DNA from: Modicisalibacter radicis | GTDB lineage: Bacteria > Pseudomonadota > Gammaproteobacteria > Pseudomonadales > Halomonadaceae | DNA length: 64,000 nt | Reading direction: 5' to 3' | Assembly (NCBI RefSeq): GCF_900961225.1 | Contig: NZ_CAAHFN010000098.1 | Location: 1 to 64,000, forward strand | Part shown: piece by piece, positions 27,338 to 36,223 of the stretch | How the letters are laid out: every line of letters begins with the position of its first letter | Position numbering within the stretch: the stretch's first letter is position 1 | Notes under the pieces: generated by a model | The model's database searches: none | What the model was told of the DNA's origin: nothing | What the model saw: the letters and a program-made list of their open reading frames with translations, nothing else | Made by a program: the position numbers and the translations under genes

Positions 27338-29170
27338 ATGTCGTCCCCTTCCGGCAACCGGTCCGTGTCACGTTCCGTGAGCGATGCCTCCCCGCAAGCG
27401 TATTGGCTGCACGGCGGCGATGTGCCGGATTATCCGCGCTGCATGACCCGGCGCCTCGCGCACTGGGCCGGCGAGACACCGTCGGCAACGTTCTTGGCCG
27501 AGCGCGAGGGGGCGCAGCGTACCTGGCGGACGCTGACCTTTGGCGAGGCGATGCCGCTTGTGACCCGGCTGGCGCAGGCCCTGCTGGATCATGGTCTATC
27601 GGCGGAGCGGCCGTTGATGGTGCTGTCGGGCAATGGCATCGATCATGCGCTGCTGGCGTGTGCCGCGATGCACTTGGGGATTCCCTATGTGCCGGTATCG
27701 CCGTCGTATGCGTTGCTCTCGGAGGACTTCGCCAAGTTGCGTCATGCCGTCGAACTGGTGACGCCGGGGATGATCTTCGTCGACGACGAAGCGCGTTTCG
27801 ACGCCGCCCTGGCGGCGGTTTGCGACGCCCGGGTGACCTGCGTGGCGACGCTGCCAGCCCGGCGGGCGCTGGCGCTGGAGACGCTGGCGGCGACGCCGGC
27901 GCGGGCCGAGGTCGATGAGGCTCATGCCCGGGTGACGCCGGAGAGTATCGCCAAGTTGCTGTTCACCTCGGGGTCGACGGGCATGCCCAAGGCGGTGATC
28001 AACACCCAGCGCATGCTGTGCAGCAACCAGACCATGCTCGAGACACGCCTGGCGTTCCTGTCGCGGCGCAAGCCGGTCCTGGTGGACTGGCTGCCCTGGC
28101 ACCATACCTTCGGCGGCAACACGATCCTGGGCATGGCGATCCACAACGGCGGCTCGCTGTACATCGACGACGGCAACCCCACCGCCGAGGGGGTACGACG
28201 CACGGTGGACAACCTGCGCGAGGTATCGCCGACGTTCTATTGCAACGTGCCCAAGGGCTTCGAAGCCCTGGTCGAGCATTTGCGCGACGACGACGCCCTG
28301 CGCGCGGCCCTGTTCCGCGATCTCGAGATGATGCACTTCGGCGGCGCCGTGTTGCCGGTGCATGTGCGCGAGGCCCTGGATGCCTTCGGCGAGCGGACGC
28401 TCGGGCAGCGCGTGCCGATGCTGACGGGGCTGGGCTCCACCGAGGCGTGTCTGGCGTTCTGCACCGAGGAAGCCAGCGACACGCCGGGCTTGATCGGCCG
28501 CCCCGTACCGGGGATGTCGCTCAAGCTGGTGGCGACGGACGACAAGTGGGAGGCACGCCTCAAGGGGCTCAATGTCACGCCGGGCTACTGGCGCGATGCC
28601 AAGCGCAGCGCCGAGGCCTTCGATGACGAAGGCTACTACTGCACCGGGGACGCGATGCGGCTGGCCGATCCCGACCGTCCCGAGCGAGGGCTGATCTTCG
28701 ACGGCAGGTTGAGCGAGAACTTCAAGCTCGTGACCGGCACCTGGGTCAATGTCGGCATCCTGCGCCTGCGGCTCATCGAGCACTTCGCCCCGCTGGTGCA
28801 GGACGTGGTGGTGGTCGGCGAAGGGCGCGACGCCCTGGCCGGCCTTGTGGTATTGAACGTGCCGGCGTGCCGGCAGCACCTGGGCGATGCGGCGCCGTCA
28901 TCGCTCGTCGAATTGGCGCACGACGACACCTTACATCAATGGTTCGCCCGGCGCCTGGCGGCGCATCGCAGCGGGCAGTCCAGCTCCATGCGCCTTGAGC
29001 GCCTGTTGCTGCTGGATCGGCCGCTGTCCGTCGACCGTGGCGAGCTGACCGACAAGGGGTCGGTCAATCAGCGGCTGGTGCGCGAGCGTTATAAGGAGCT
29101 CGCCGAGTGCCTGTATGCCGAGCCGCCCCGCGACGCGCGCGTGATCCTGCCGGGCTCGCCGGTGTCGTGA
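27338..29170 (+). CDS. fcs: Feruloyl-CoA synthetase (AMP-forming)
   Basis: Activates ferulate and other hydroxycinnamates to CoA thioesters with ATP, the step before Ech. The 610-aa ANL-superfamily ligase has the P-loop LLFTSGSTGMPKAVINTQ (about residue 210), the GLGSTEACL motif and the YYCTGDAMRL hinge-side motif. GGAG precedes ATG 27338. It is transcribed away from marR. Identity as Fcs rather than another aryl-CoA ligase follows from length and from ech/vdh next door. Confidence 0.93.
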   Translation: MSSPSGNRSVSRSVSDASPQAYWLHGGDVPDYPRCMTRRLAHWAGETPSATFLAEREGAQRTWRTLTFGEAMPLVTRLAQALLDHGLSAERPLMVLSGNGIDHALLACAAMHLGIPYVPVSPSYALLSEDFAKLRHAVELVTPGMIFVDDEARFDAALAAVCDARVTCVATLPARRALALETLAATPARAEVDEAHARVTPESIAKLLFTSGSTGMPKAVINTQRMLCSNQTMLETRLAFLSRRKPVLVDWLPWHHTFGGNTILGMAIHNGGSLYIDDGNPTAEGVRRTVDNLREVSPTFYCNVPKGFEALVEHLRDDDALRAALFRDLEMMHFGGAVLPVHVREALDAFGERTLGQRVPMLTGLGSTEACLAFCTEEASDTPGLIGRPVPGMSLKLVATDDKWEARLKGLNVTPGYWRDAKRSAEAFDDEGYYCTGDAMRLADPDRPERGLIFDGRLSENFKLVTGTWVNVGILRLRLIEHFAPLVQDVVVVGEGRDALAGLVVLNVPACRQHLGDAAPSSLVELAHDDTLHQWFARRLAAHRSGQSSSMRLERLLLLDRPLSVDRGELTDKGSVNQRLVRERYKELAECLYAEPPRDARVILPGSPVS

Positions 29171-29247
29171 CGTTTCCGGCTTGCCTCCACGCGACCGTTG
29201 TGTCACCACTCTTAAATCGAAATGGATGAAACGGTCGAGACGTGACG

Positions 29248-30186
29248 ATGAAATTCCCTGTACGCATCCTAATGGTCGGTGAAGGGGCCATTGCCGCGAT
29301 TCACATGCAGGCCCTGGGGCATGTTCCCGCCGCCCGTGTCGTGGCCGTCGCCGGCGGCGATGAGCGCAATACGCGTCGCTTTGCCGAGACCTGGGGCATC
29401 GAAAGCGTCTTCACCGATTATGCGCGTGCACTGGAGGCATCCGGAGTCGATGCCGTGATCCTGGCGACGCCGAGCCCGTTGCATGCCCGCCAGGCCGAGC
29501 AGGCGATCGATGCCGGTAAACATGTCCTCTGCGAAATTCCCATGAGCCTGAACCTGGCGGATGCCGAGCGCATGACGCGGCGAGCCCGCGAGGCAAGTAC
29601 CGTCGCCATGGTGGCCCACACACGTCGCTTCAATGCACCGCATCGCGAAATGAAGCGTCGTCTTCGTGCGGGGGAATACCATCTTCAGCATCTGGTGAGC
29701 GAGACGTATTTCCTTCGTCGCGAAAACCTCAACATGCAAGGCGAACCGCGCGGCTGGACGGATCATCTGTTATGGCACCATGCCTGCCATAGCGTGGATC
29801 TCTTCGCCTGGTTGCTGGACGATGACGTCCTCGACGTCTGGGGAAGTCAAGGGCCACTGCATTCGGAACTTGGCATCGCCATGGACATGAACATCGGCCT
29901 GCGGGCGACCGACGGTACGCTGGCCACGCTGGCGCTTTCCTTCAACAATCACGGGCCCTTTGGCGGGTTTTATCGCTACATTGGCGAGGAAAACACCCTG
30001 CTGGCGTATCGTGACGAACTCAAGGACCACGAGGGAAATGCCGTACCGCTGTCGACACCTGGGTTTCACGCCCAGGATACCGAGTTCGTGACGGCTATCA
30101 TTGAGGGGCGTGTCCCGGAGGCTTCGTTTCCTTCCTGCCTTCCTACCATGCGGATTCTCGATAAGCTCTCCCAGCACATGGTGTGA
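29248..30186 (+). CDS. ligC: 4-Carboxy-2-hydroxymuconate-6-semialdehyde dehydrogenase, LigC-like
   Basis: A 312-aa Gfo/Idh/MocA-family NAD(P)-dependent dehydrogenase. In the protocatechuate 4,5-cleavage pathway LigC oxidises the ring-cleavage product to 2-pyrone-4,6-dicarboxylate. Besides the Rossmann motif MVGEGAIA, it has stretches I recognise from sphingomonad LigC: AHTRRFN, TYFLRRENLNMQGEPR, WTDHLLWHHACHSVDLFAW and ELGIAMDMNIGL. I use ATG 29248; a GTG six bases earlier has poorer spacing. It follows fcs by 77 bases and is about 30 kb from ligAB. Confidence 0.88.
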   Translation: MKFPVRILMVGEGAIAAIHMQALGHVPAARVVAVAGGDERNTRRFAETWGIESVFTDYARALEASGVDAVILATPSPLHARQAEQAIDAGKHVLCEIPMSLNLADAERMTRRAREASTVAMVAHTRRFNAPHREMKRRLRAGEYHLQHLVSETYFLRRENLNMQGEPRGWTDHLLWHHACHSVDLFAWLLDDDVLDVWGSQGPLHSELGIAMDMNIGLRATDGTLATLALSFNNHGPFGGFYRYIGEENTLLAYRDELKDHEGNAVPLSTPGFHAQDTEFVTAIIEGRVPEASFPSCLPTMRILDKLSQHMV

Positions 30187-30225
30187 AACTCCTGCCTTCT
30201 ATTGTCTTTTTCTTCTCCTGAAATG

Positions 30226-30254
30226 AAAAAGGCTGGCGTAAAGCCAGCCAAAAT
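30226..30254 (-). terminator. Rho-independent terminator of the porin gene
   Basis: GGCTGGC (30231-30237) pairs with GCCAGCC (30243-30249) around a five-base loop. On the minus strand the stem is followed by a TTTTT run, right for the leftward porin transcript ending at 30285. The plus-strand side has only A's after the stem, so for ligC it is a poorer stop. Confidence 0.88.
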
Positions 30255-30284
30255 TACGATCGATCGCTATCGCCTCGACAGGCC

Positions 30285-31511
30285 CTAGAACTGGAAGGTG
30301 GCGCTGGCCTGCAGACGGCTGGCGTCGTCGGAGTCACCGTTGACCTGAGTGACATCGGCATGCTGGTACTCGAGACCGACGGCCAGGCGTTGATTGACAT
30401 CCCAGATCACGTTGGCGAAGGCATAGTCGATGGTCTCGAAATGACTGCCGTAATTGTCGGGAAGATCCTGCTCGAGACGCGAGAAACCGGTGGAGCTGAA
30501 CCAGTCGTCGGTCCAGTAATGGTTGAGGGAAACGCCGAAGGCGCGAGTCTCGATCGCCTCGAGTTCGTCATTATCGTTGACGTAGACATCGGGGGCATTG
30601 CGATGACCCGTGTTACCCGGGTTGCCCATGTAGTTGCCGATACCTTCGCCGTAGGTGGCACTGCCATGCAGACTCGTCATCGGCGTAAAGGGCAGGTTGA
30701 ACTGCGCCTGCATCCCGTAGCCGGTGGTCTCGTCATCCACGCTATTGGTGTTGTCGTTGGTGGACAGTTGGCGTGCCACCCCGGACAGGGCGAAAAGGCG
30801 CTTGTATTCGTAGCGTACCGTCAAGTCGGGAAGCTGGCTCTCGCCGTCGGCGACACCGGCGTCATCCCGGACGATGACCGTGTCCGGATCCTCCACGGCG
30901 AATGACAGATTGCCTGCGCCAATCGGCTGGGTATAACGAAGCTGCGTCTGGCGTTCGAAGGCATAACCCTTGGGGTCACCCAGTGCCAGGGTGCGCGTGC
31001 CGCCGACGAAACTCATGAAGTTCGTCCAGGTGCGGCCGGCGAGGAAGCCATTGAGCTCGCCATAGGCATGACGCAGATTGAAGGAACCGTCGGGTATGAA
31101 ATGCCCTTCGAAGTAGGTCGTCAAGCGGCCATAGTCGGTCAGGGTATGCGTGCGGAAGTTTAGGCGCGACTCATAGGCGGTAAAGTCGGTACGCCCATCG
31201 GTGCGATTCGACGGATTCATGATCGCATAGGGGTCGGTCGCCTTGCCGAGATCGTAGTCGAAATCGTAGAGCATATCGAGCTTGACGTAGCCGCCGAAGG
31301 CGATGTCGGTCTTGGTGCCCGGTATGTTGATCGTCGACCGATGGTTCCATGGGGGCCCAACACGGCTGGGCTCGCCGGTGACCACGGGTTGTCCGGCCTC
31401 GACCACATCGAAGGCATGGGCGGAAACCGTCGCCATGCCGGTCATACCCGAAACGAGTGAGACGCAAAGTGCGAGTTTGGTCAGTTTGAATGTTGTTATA
31501 TTGGATCGCAT
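30285..31511 (-). CDS. DcaP-like outer membrane porin
   Basis: A 408-aa beta-barrel protein with a signal peptide (ending about SAHA) and alternating aromatic strands, finishing in the terminal phenylalanine (SATFQF) required for BAM recognition. The start of the mature part with DIAFGGYVKLDMLYDFDYDLG and the later FTAYESRLNFRTHT are typical of DcaP-family trimeric porins, which import dicarboxylic and aromatic acids. A perfect PcaR-like palindrome lies about 230 bases upstream, suggesting joint control with the pca genes. Confidence 0.85.
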   Translation of the reverse strand: MRSNITTFKLTKLALCVSLVSGMTGMATVSAHAFDVVEAGQPVVTGEPSRVGPPWNHRSTINIPGTKTDIAFGGYVKLDMLYDFDYDLGKATDPYAIMNPSNRTDGRTDFTAYESRLNFRTHTLTDYGRLTTYFEGHFIPDGSFNLRHAYGELNGFLAGRTWTNFMSFVGGTRTLALGDPKGYAFERQTQLRYTQPIGAGNLSFAVEDPDTVIVRDDAGVADGESQLPDLTVRYEYKRLFALSGVARQLSTNDNTNSVDDETTGYGMQAQFNLPFTPMTSLHGSATYGEGIGNYMGNPGNTGHRNAPDVYVNDNDELEAIETRAFGVSLNHYWTDDWFSSTGFSRLEQDLPDNYGSHFETIDYAFANVIWDVNQRLAVGLEYQHADVTQVNGDSDDASRLQASATFQF

Positions 31512-31741
31512 TGGTGAGCTGCCCTTTGTAGGAAATTATGAGCGTTGTGCGCATGAACGAGTATGCGGTTATCAGGCGCGGAGAGAATTAATTTTTCATC
31601 GTCTCTCCATGCGTTTTTCTGATGGCGTGTAATGCACCTGGTGTGTTTTGCCCAGGAAGGAAGCGGTCCCGAGAGAGACTATTCACGGTGGTTTGGTTGG
31701 CATTTTTAGTTCCCCGGCTAATTGTTGGCTCGTTATTTTAA

Positions 31742-31756
31742 GTTCGCAATACGAAC
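31742..31756. promoter_or_regulatory. IclR-type (PcaR-like) operator before the porin
   Basis: GTTCGCAATACGAAC: perfect five-base arms GTTCG/CGAAC separated by five bases. The same palindrome recurs before pcaB and, with one mismatch, before pcaI and near quiC/tctC. Confidence 0.7.
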
Positions 31757-31785
31757 ATTGATTCGTCTTGCGTATAGCAAAACTG

Positions 31786-31819
31786 AAAAAAAAAGCCCTT
31801 CCTGTCAATGCGGAAGGGC
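31786..31819 (-). terminator. Rho-independent terminator, leftward
   Basis: GCCCTTCC (31795-31802) pairs with GGAAGGGC (31812-31819); on the minus strand the stem is followed by nine T's (31786-31794). It would end transcripts from the tct/HAD side before the porin promoter. Confidence 0.92.
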
Positions 31820-32053
31820 CGGATAATTGGTGTTGGCAAGGCAGCACCTTGTATTTAAGTCGTTTTTATACGCTTATACTTTGGTTGTGACAGTGAGGTT
31901 TTAATTGCCAATGCCTTTTTTCAGGTAGCGAAGAATGCGCTCGACGGGCCGTTCGAGTGTCGGCCGGATGACGCTCGACGAGGCATTGATCGTGTTGATA
32001 AGGTCTCTTCGCCGTACAAATAAATAGAAAATAGATGGGAAAACCCGCGCTGA

Positions 32054-32749
32054 TCACTCAGCCGTGGACAAGCGTTCGAGGCCGGCTTCGAGATCGCCGA
32101 GGTCGGGTAGGGTGACGCTGTCGGACGGGAAGGGTGAATGACCTGTATCGTCGGCAAGGATGCCGACAAAATGCGTCCCGTTGGAGCGTGCGGCCCGGTA
32201 GTCGTTGTAGGAGTCGCCTATCATTACCGTGCGTGCCGCGGCGAAACCGTGGCGCTCGATCAGGTTGCGCAGCCCGTTGACCTTGTCCGGCGGTGCGCCG
32301 AGAACGTCGTCGAAAAGCTCGCTCAAGCCGCGTTGTTCGATCACCCGGCGCAGCTCCGCCTGGGGCGTCGCCGAAAGCAGGAATAGTGGCCGGCGGCCCC
32401 GCCAGCGTTTCAGAAATTCATGAGCGCCGGGCAGCATCGGCGCATCGGCGACCCGCGACTCGATATGCTCGGCGAAGGCCCGGGACAGCTCGCGGATGCG
32501 CGCCTCGCTGATCGGTCGGCCGAGGATGTGCGCTTCGATATGATGGAATTTCACGTCGCGTGGTTGGCCGCCGCCACGCGCGAGATAGGCATGGATGGCC
32601 TGGCGTAACGGTTCGGGCTCGTCGCGATAGAAGTCGGCGAAGGCGCTGCGCTTGAGCGTCGCCGAATCGAGGATGACCCCGTCGCAATCGAAGACCAGGG
32701 CATCGAAGCGATGTTCGAGAGGCTGCGCCATGAATGGACTCGTCATCAT
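32054..32749 (-). CDS. HAD-superfamily phosphatase-like hydrolase
   Basis: A 231-aa HAD hydrolase with motif I FDCDGVILDS, motif II LLSATPQ, lysine region PPDKVNGL and motif IV VMIGDSYNDYRAA. The layout is that of phosphoglycolate phosphatase-like enzymes, but the substrate is not predictable. It follows tctA by 36 bases on the same strand, so it may be the last gene of the tct operon. The start is uncertain: ATG at 32749, 32746 and 32731 are all possible. Confidence 0.8.
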   Translation of the reverse strand: MMTSPFMAQPLEHRFDALVFDCDGVILDSATLKRSAFADFYRDEPEPLRQAIHAYLARGGGQPRDVKFHHIEAHILGRPISEARIRELSRAFAEHIESRVADAPMLPGAHEFLKRWRGRRPLFLLSATPQAELRRVIEQRGLSELFDDVLGAPPDKVNGLRNLIERHGFAAARTVMIGDSYNDYRAARSNGTHFVGILADDTGHSPFPSDSVTLPDLGDLEAGLERLSTAE

Positions 32750-32785
32750 GCGAGCGGGCCCGGTTGAGGGCCCGCAGGATACGTG

Positions 32786-34285
32786 TCAGCGCGTCTTGCG
32801 TCTGGCTAGCATCGCCTTGAGCGGGGTGTTGCTCAATAGCAGCAGAACCACCGCCATGCTCAGAATCAGCGATAGCGGGTTGGTCACCAGGGCCAGCAGG
32901 AAGGCGCCGCTGTCGTCACCCACCGAAGACATCGCCTGGCGATAGGTCTCGTCCATCAGCGGGCCGAGAATCACGCCGAGAATGACCGGGCCCATCTGGA
33001 AGCGGAAGATCTTCATGAAGTAGCCCAGCAGGCCGAAGCCGAGCATCCAGTAGACCTCGGTCATGCTGCTGTTGAGCGAATAGCTGCCCACCACGCAAAG
33101 CACCAGGATCAACGGAATCAGGATCGCCTTGGGCAGTTCCACCACCTTGGCGAAGACCTTGATGCCGGTCAGGCCGAAGATCAGCAGGAAGATGTTGGCC
33201 AACGCCAGATTGCCCACCGTGAACCAGAAGATATGGGGTGTCTGGATCATCAGCATCGGCCCGGGATTGAGGCCATGGATGACCAGGGCGCCGATGATGA
33301 TCGCGGTGACCGCGTCGCCCGGCATGCCCAGCGTCAGCATGGGCACGTAGGCGCCACCGACCGCGGCGTTGTTGGCGGTCTCGGGGGCCACCAGGCCCTC
33401 GTAGGCGCCCTGGCCGAATGGCTTGCTGGGATTCTTGACCGAACGCTTGGCATGGTCGTAGGCGAACAGCGAGGCGATGTCGCCACCGGTGCCGGGCAGT
33501 GCGCCGACGATCACGCCGATCAGTGAGGTGCGGATCGACAGCGGCAGGAACTTGAGCACCAGATGCAGCGAGGGAATGATCTTGTCGACGTTCTGGCGCA
33601 CCGGCTTGACGTTGAGCTGGTGCAACTGGAAGAAGGCCTCGGCGACCCCGAACATGCCGATCATCACCACGACATAGTGAATGCCGCCCATCAACTGCAT
33701 GCTGCCCATGGTGAATCGCGGGTCGGCGGTGACCGGGTCGAGTCCCACCAGGCCGATGACCGCGCCCAGCGAGGCGGCGAAGATGCCGCGCGACAGCGAT
33801 TCGGCGGCCAGGCTGCCGACCAGCAGCAGGCCGAGCACGGCAATCAGGAAATAGTCGCGCGGGGCGAACTGCAGGGCCATGTCGGACAAATAGGGGGCGA
33901 CGCTGGCCAGGACCAGCGTACCGAGCAGGCCCCCGATCACCGACATCACCGTGCTCAAACCGATGGCCTGGCCGGCTTCACCCTGCTGGGCCAGCGGATA
34001 GCCGTCGAACGAGGTCGCCACCGACGAGGGCGCGCCGGGAATGTTGAGCAGGATCGCGGTGCGCGAACCGCCGTAGACTCCACCGGTATAGATGCCCACG
34101 ATCAACGCCAGGGCATCGTTGACATCCCATGCGAACGTGAAGGAGATCAGGATCGAGGTGGCCATGGTCACCGACAGGCCGGGAATCGCGCCGACATAGA
34201 TGCCGGCCAGGGTGCCGATCGCCGTCAGCATCAGCAGTGACGGGTCGAGCCACGCCATCAGGAAATAGGAAATCGAATCAGCCAT
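32786..34285 (-). CDS. tctA: Tripartite tricarboxylate transporter large permease TctA
   Basis: A 499-aa, about 11-12-helix permease of the TTT family with the hallmark GAIPGLSVTMATSILISFTF and the second GALPGTGGDIASLFAYDHAKR motif. Together with TctB and the periplasmic TctC it forms a cation-coupled importer. The divergent quiC operon suggests a quinate/shikimate-type or aromatic acid ligand, but this is inference. Confidence 0.95.
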   Translation of the reverse strand: MADSISYFLMAWLDPSLLMLTAIGTLAGIYVGAIPGLSVTMATSILISFTFAWDVNDALALIVGIYTGGVYGGSRTAILLNIPGAPSSVATSFDGYPLAQQGEAGQAIGLSTVMSVIGGLLGTLVLASVAPYLSDMALQFAPRDYFLIAVLGLLLVGSLAAESLSRGIFAASLGAVIGLVGLDPVTADPRFTMGSMQLMGGIHYVVVMIGMFGVAEAFFQLHQLNVKPVRQNVDKIIPSLHLVLKFLPLSIRTSLIGVIVGALPGTGGDIASLFAYDHAKRSVKNPSKPFGQGAYEGLVAPETANNAAVGGAYVPMLTLGMPGDAVTAIIIGALVIHGLNPGPMLMIQTPHIFWFTVGNLALANIFLLIFGLTGIKVFAKVVELPKAILIPLILVLCVVGSYSLNSSMTEVYWMLGFGLLGYFMKIFRFQMGPVILGVILGPLMDETYRQAMSSVGDDSGAFLLALVTNPLSLILSMAVVLLLLSNTPLKAMLARRKTR

Positions 34286-34303
34286 GCTGGGAACCTCGGT
34301 CGA

Positions 34304-34774
34304 TCAGGGCAGATACACCTGAAACAGCAGCTTGAACAGGGCGTAGATGATGGCTGTGGCGCCCAGGGTGATCAGGGCCGAGGCCAGCCAACGGCCGCGG
34401 CGCAGGTAGACCTGCGAGACGAACAGGAACAGTACCGTGGCGATCAGGAAGCCGACCAGTTGCAGCAGTACCAGGTAGCCGATCGCCATCGCCGAGAAGA
34501 CGACGATCGGCAGCGGAAAGTGTTGCCGGGTGAACTGGCGGGCCTCGTCGAGGGCGCCCCGGGTATCCGGTTTGGGGTGATGGCGCTGGCCCCAGAGAAT
34601 GGCCAGCATCGAGCCAGTCATGATCAGCCCGAGCATGATCGGAAAGGCGCCGGGCGAATTGATCGAAGCGAGCCCGGCGATCTGGTAGGCCTCGTAGAGG
34701 ATCCCCAGGCTGAATAGCAGCAACAGCCCATTGAACGCCCGTTCGCCGGCCTTGAGTTGAGTGTCTTTGGACAT
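34304..34774 (-). CDS. tctB: Tripartite tricarboxylate transporter small permease TctB
   Basis: A 156-aa four-helix membrane subunit that pairs with TctA. ATG 34774 has GGAG six bases upstream on its strand. A long, perfect hairpin lies between it and tctC, which is upstream in the operon. Confidence 0.88.
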   Translation of the reverse strand: MSKDTQLKAGERAFNGLLLLFSLGILYEAYQIAGLASINSPGAFPIMLGLIMTGSMLAILWGQRHHPKPDTRGALDEARQFTRQHFPLPIVVFSAMAIGYLVLLQLVGFLIATVLFLFVSQVYLRRGRWLASALITLGATAIIYALFKLLFQVYLP

Positions 34775-34788
34775 GGAAGTCTCCACGC

Positions 34789-34818
34789 GGCGACGGCGGG
34801 GATAGCCCCGCCGTCGCC
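34789..34818 (-). other. Very stable hairpin between tctC and tctB
   Basis: GGCGACGGCGGGG (34789-34801) pairs perfectly with CCCCGCCGTCGCC (34806-34818): 13 base pairs with a four-base loop, and no U-run. It begins 14 bases before the tctB start. The likely effect is 3'-end protection of tctC mRNA or partial termination, giving more binding protein than permease. Confidence 0.8.
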
Positions 34819-34834
34819 TGAACGGGTCTGATGG

Positions 34835-35836
34835 TTACGGCTTGGGGATGCCGACCTCTTCCGGCGAGACCTTGGCTGAACCGGCCTTTTGCAGTGCCCA
34901 GGCGGTCACCGACTGCCAGCGTTCGAGGAACTGCTCGGCTTCCTCGCCCTGCAGGTTCAACGCCTTGCCGCCATTTTCGGCGAGGAATCGCTGGAAATCC
35001 TCGTGGGCGACCCCTTTCCGGTAGGCATCGCTCAGCGTGGCGACGATCTCTTCGGGGGTGTCCTTGCGTACCGCGACGGCCCAGAACGGCCCCCAGGGCA
35101 GGTAGGACTCGATCTGCGGCAACGCGTCGGTGATCGGCGGGGTGTCCGGCAGTTCCTCGATCGACGCCTTGGTCAGCACGGCCAGACCCTTGAGCCGGCC
35201 GGAGGCGATATGCTGCTGGGCGGCGGCCAGGCTCAGCGGCATGAAGTCGATGTGTCCGCCGAGCATGGCGGTGATGCCGGGGCCGTCGCCGCCGAAGGTG
35301 ACGTTGCGTACGTCGAGACTATCGACCGAGTTGACCATCGCCAGCACGGTGCTGGGCAGGCCGCCGGCGCCGGTGCCGCCCATGCGCAGCTCGCCCGGGT
35401 GCTCGTGGGCGTAGTCGAGCAGGTCGCCGAAGTTCTGCCAATCCTTGTCGGCCGGGGCGGCGATCACCACCAGGCCCTGGCCGATCACGTTGATCGGCGT
35501 CATGGCGCTGTAGTCGAAGTCGGCCAGACCCATGATCGGGTAAAGCTGCGGGTTTTCGGCACCATAAAGGACGGTATAGCCGTTGGCCGGTTTCTGCATG
35601 ACGGTGTTCATGCCGATCACCCCGGTGCCGCCGGGACGATTGTTGAGCACGATGCTGGTACCCAGTGCTTCCTCGACATGAGGCGTCAGGCTACGGGCGA
35701 CATTGTCGGTGGCGCCGCCGGCACCCCACTGGATGACCCCTTCGACGTTGCGCTCCGGGTAGTCGGCGAAGGCGGGCGAAACGGCGGCCAGGGTTCCGGC
35801 CGAGAGCGCCAGGCCGGTCAGTAGTTGCTTGATCAT
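34835..35836 (-). CDS. tctC: Tripartite tricarboxylate transporter substrate-binding protein TctC
   Basis: A 333-aa periplasmic receptor of the Bug/TctC family. Signal peptide through SPAFA, then the family core: VEGVIQWGAGGATDNVAR, VLNNRPGGTG, and GGTGAGGLPSTVLA. First gene of the leftward tctC-tctB-tctA(-HAD) operon; divergent from quiC across a region with PcaR-like sites. The ligand is unknown. Confidence 0.93.
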   Translation of the reverse strand: MIKQLLTGLALSAGTLAAVSPAFADYPERNVEGVIQWGAGGATDNVARSLTPHVEEALGTSIVLNNRPGGTGVIGMNTVMQKPANGYTVLYGAENPQLYPIMGLADFDYSAMTPINVIGQGLVVIAAPADKDWQNFGDLLDYAHEHPGELRMGGTGAGGLPSTVLAMVNSVDSLDVRNVTFGGDGPGITAMLGGHIDFMPLSLAAAQQHIASGRLKGLAVLTKASIEELPDTPPITDALPQIESYLPWGPFWAVAVRKDTPEEIVATLSDAYRKGVAHEDFQRFLAENGGKALNLQGEEAEQFLERWQSVTAWALQKAGSAKVSPEEVGIPKP

Positions 35837-36223
35837 GAGCTGTTATCCTCCAGGCGGTGCGACGCGTTGTTCTTTAGCGTGTGTGCGGCATCGTCGCAAT
35901 GGCATTGTGTTCGATAGGCGAATCGTCGTCCTATCTGCGAACAAGCTAGAGACGGCTTGCAATGCTGTCAATCGCCGAACACTCCACTAAGACCAATGTC
36001 GAAGCAAATGTGGAACGTCGTGCCAGAACTGCTTCGCAGGCGCTCGAGGTCCCGGTTCAAGGGGGCTCGACGGGTGAGCGCGCTTGACAGGATTGTGCTC
36101 GAGCAGTCCATAATGCGAACTATCGAACGCTATGCGAACAATGGGTCGTTCAGCGCCCGCTACCCTGCATGGGGCGTCAACGTCGACGACGCTATCTGGC
36201 CCGGCGAATCAGGAGAGTATGTC
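35837..36223. promoter_or_regulatory. Divergent tctC/quiC control region with CGAAC boxes
   Basis: 387 bases without a gene. For quiC: TTGACA (36083-36088), 19 bases, CATAAT (36108-36113), immediately followed by three CGAAC boxes at 36115, 36123 and 36134. That recalls the repeated 10-bp boxes bound by PcaU/PobR-type IclR proteins. On the tctC side GTTCGATAGGCGAAT (35909-35923) and a lone half-site CGAAC (35939-35943) are present. Confidence 0.55.
35909..35923. promoter_or_regulatory. IclR-type (PcaR-like) operator before tctC
   Basis: GTTCG-ATAGG-CGAAT: nine of ten arm positions match the GTTCG-N5-CGAAC palindrome. It lies 73-87 bases upstream of the tctC start codon. Confidence 0.55.

Larger units (their letters stand above)
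31512..32053. other. Long intergenic region: porin promoter and HAD-gene terminator
   Basis: 542 bases without a supported gene, notably A/T-richer than the surroundings. It holds the 15-bp palindrome at 31742 with an adjacent TTAAAAT on the minus strand (possible -10 region for the porin) and a terminator at 31786-31819 for leftward transcripts from the HAD gene. The porin mRNA leader would therefore be about 200 bases. I see nothing definite in 31820-32053. Confidence 0.5.

Noticed and set aside
35957..36223. 89-residue N-terminal extension of quiC
   Set aside because: The extension covers the -35/-10 and CGAAC boxes; AGGAG before 36224 and the family N-terminus support the shorter start.
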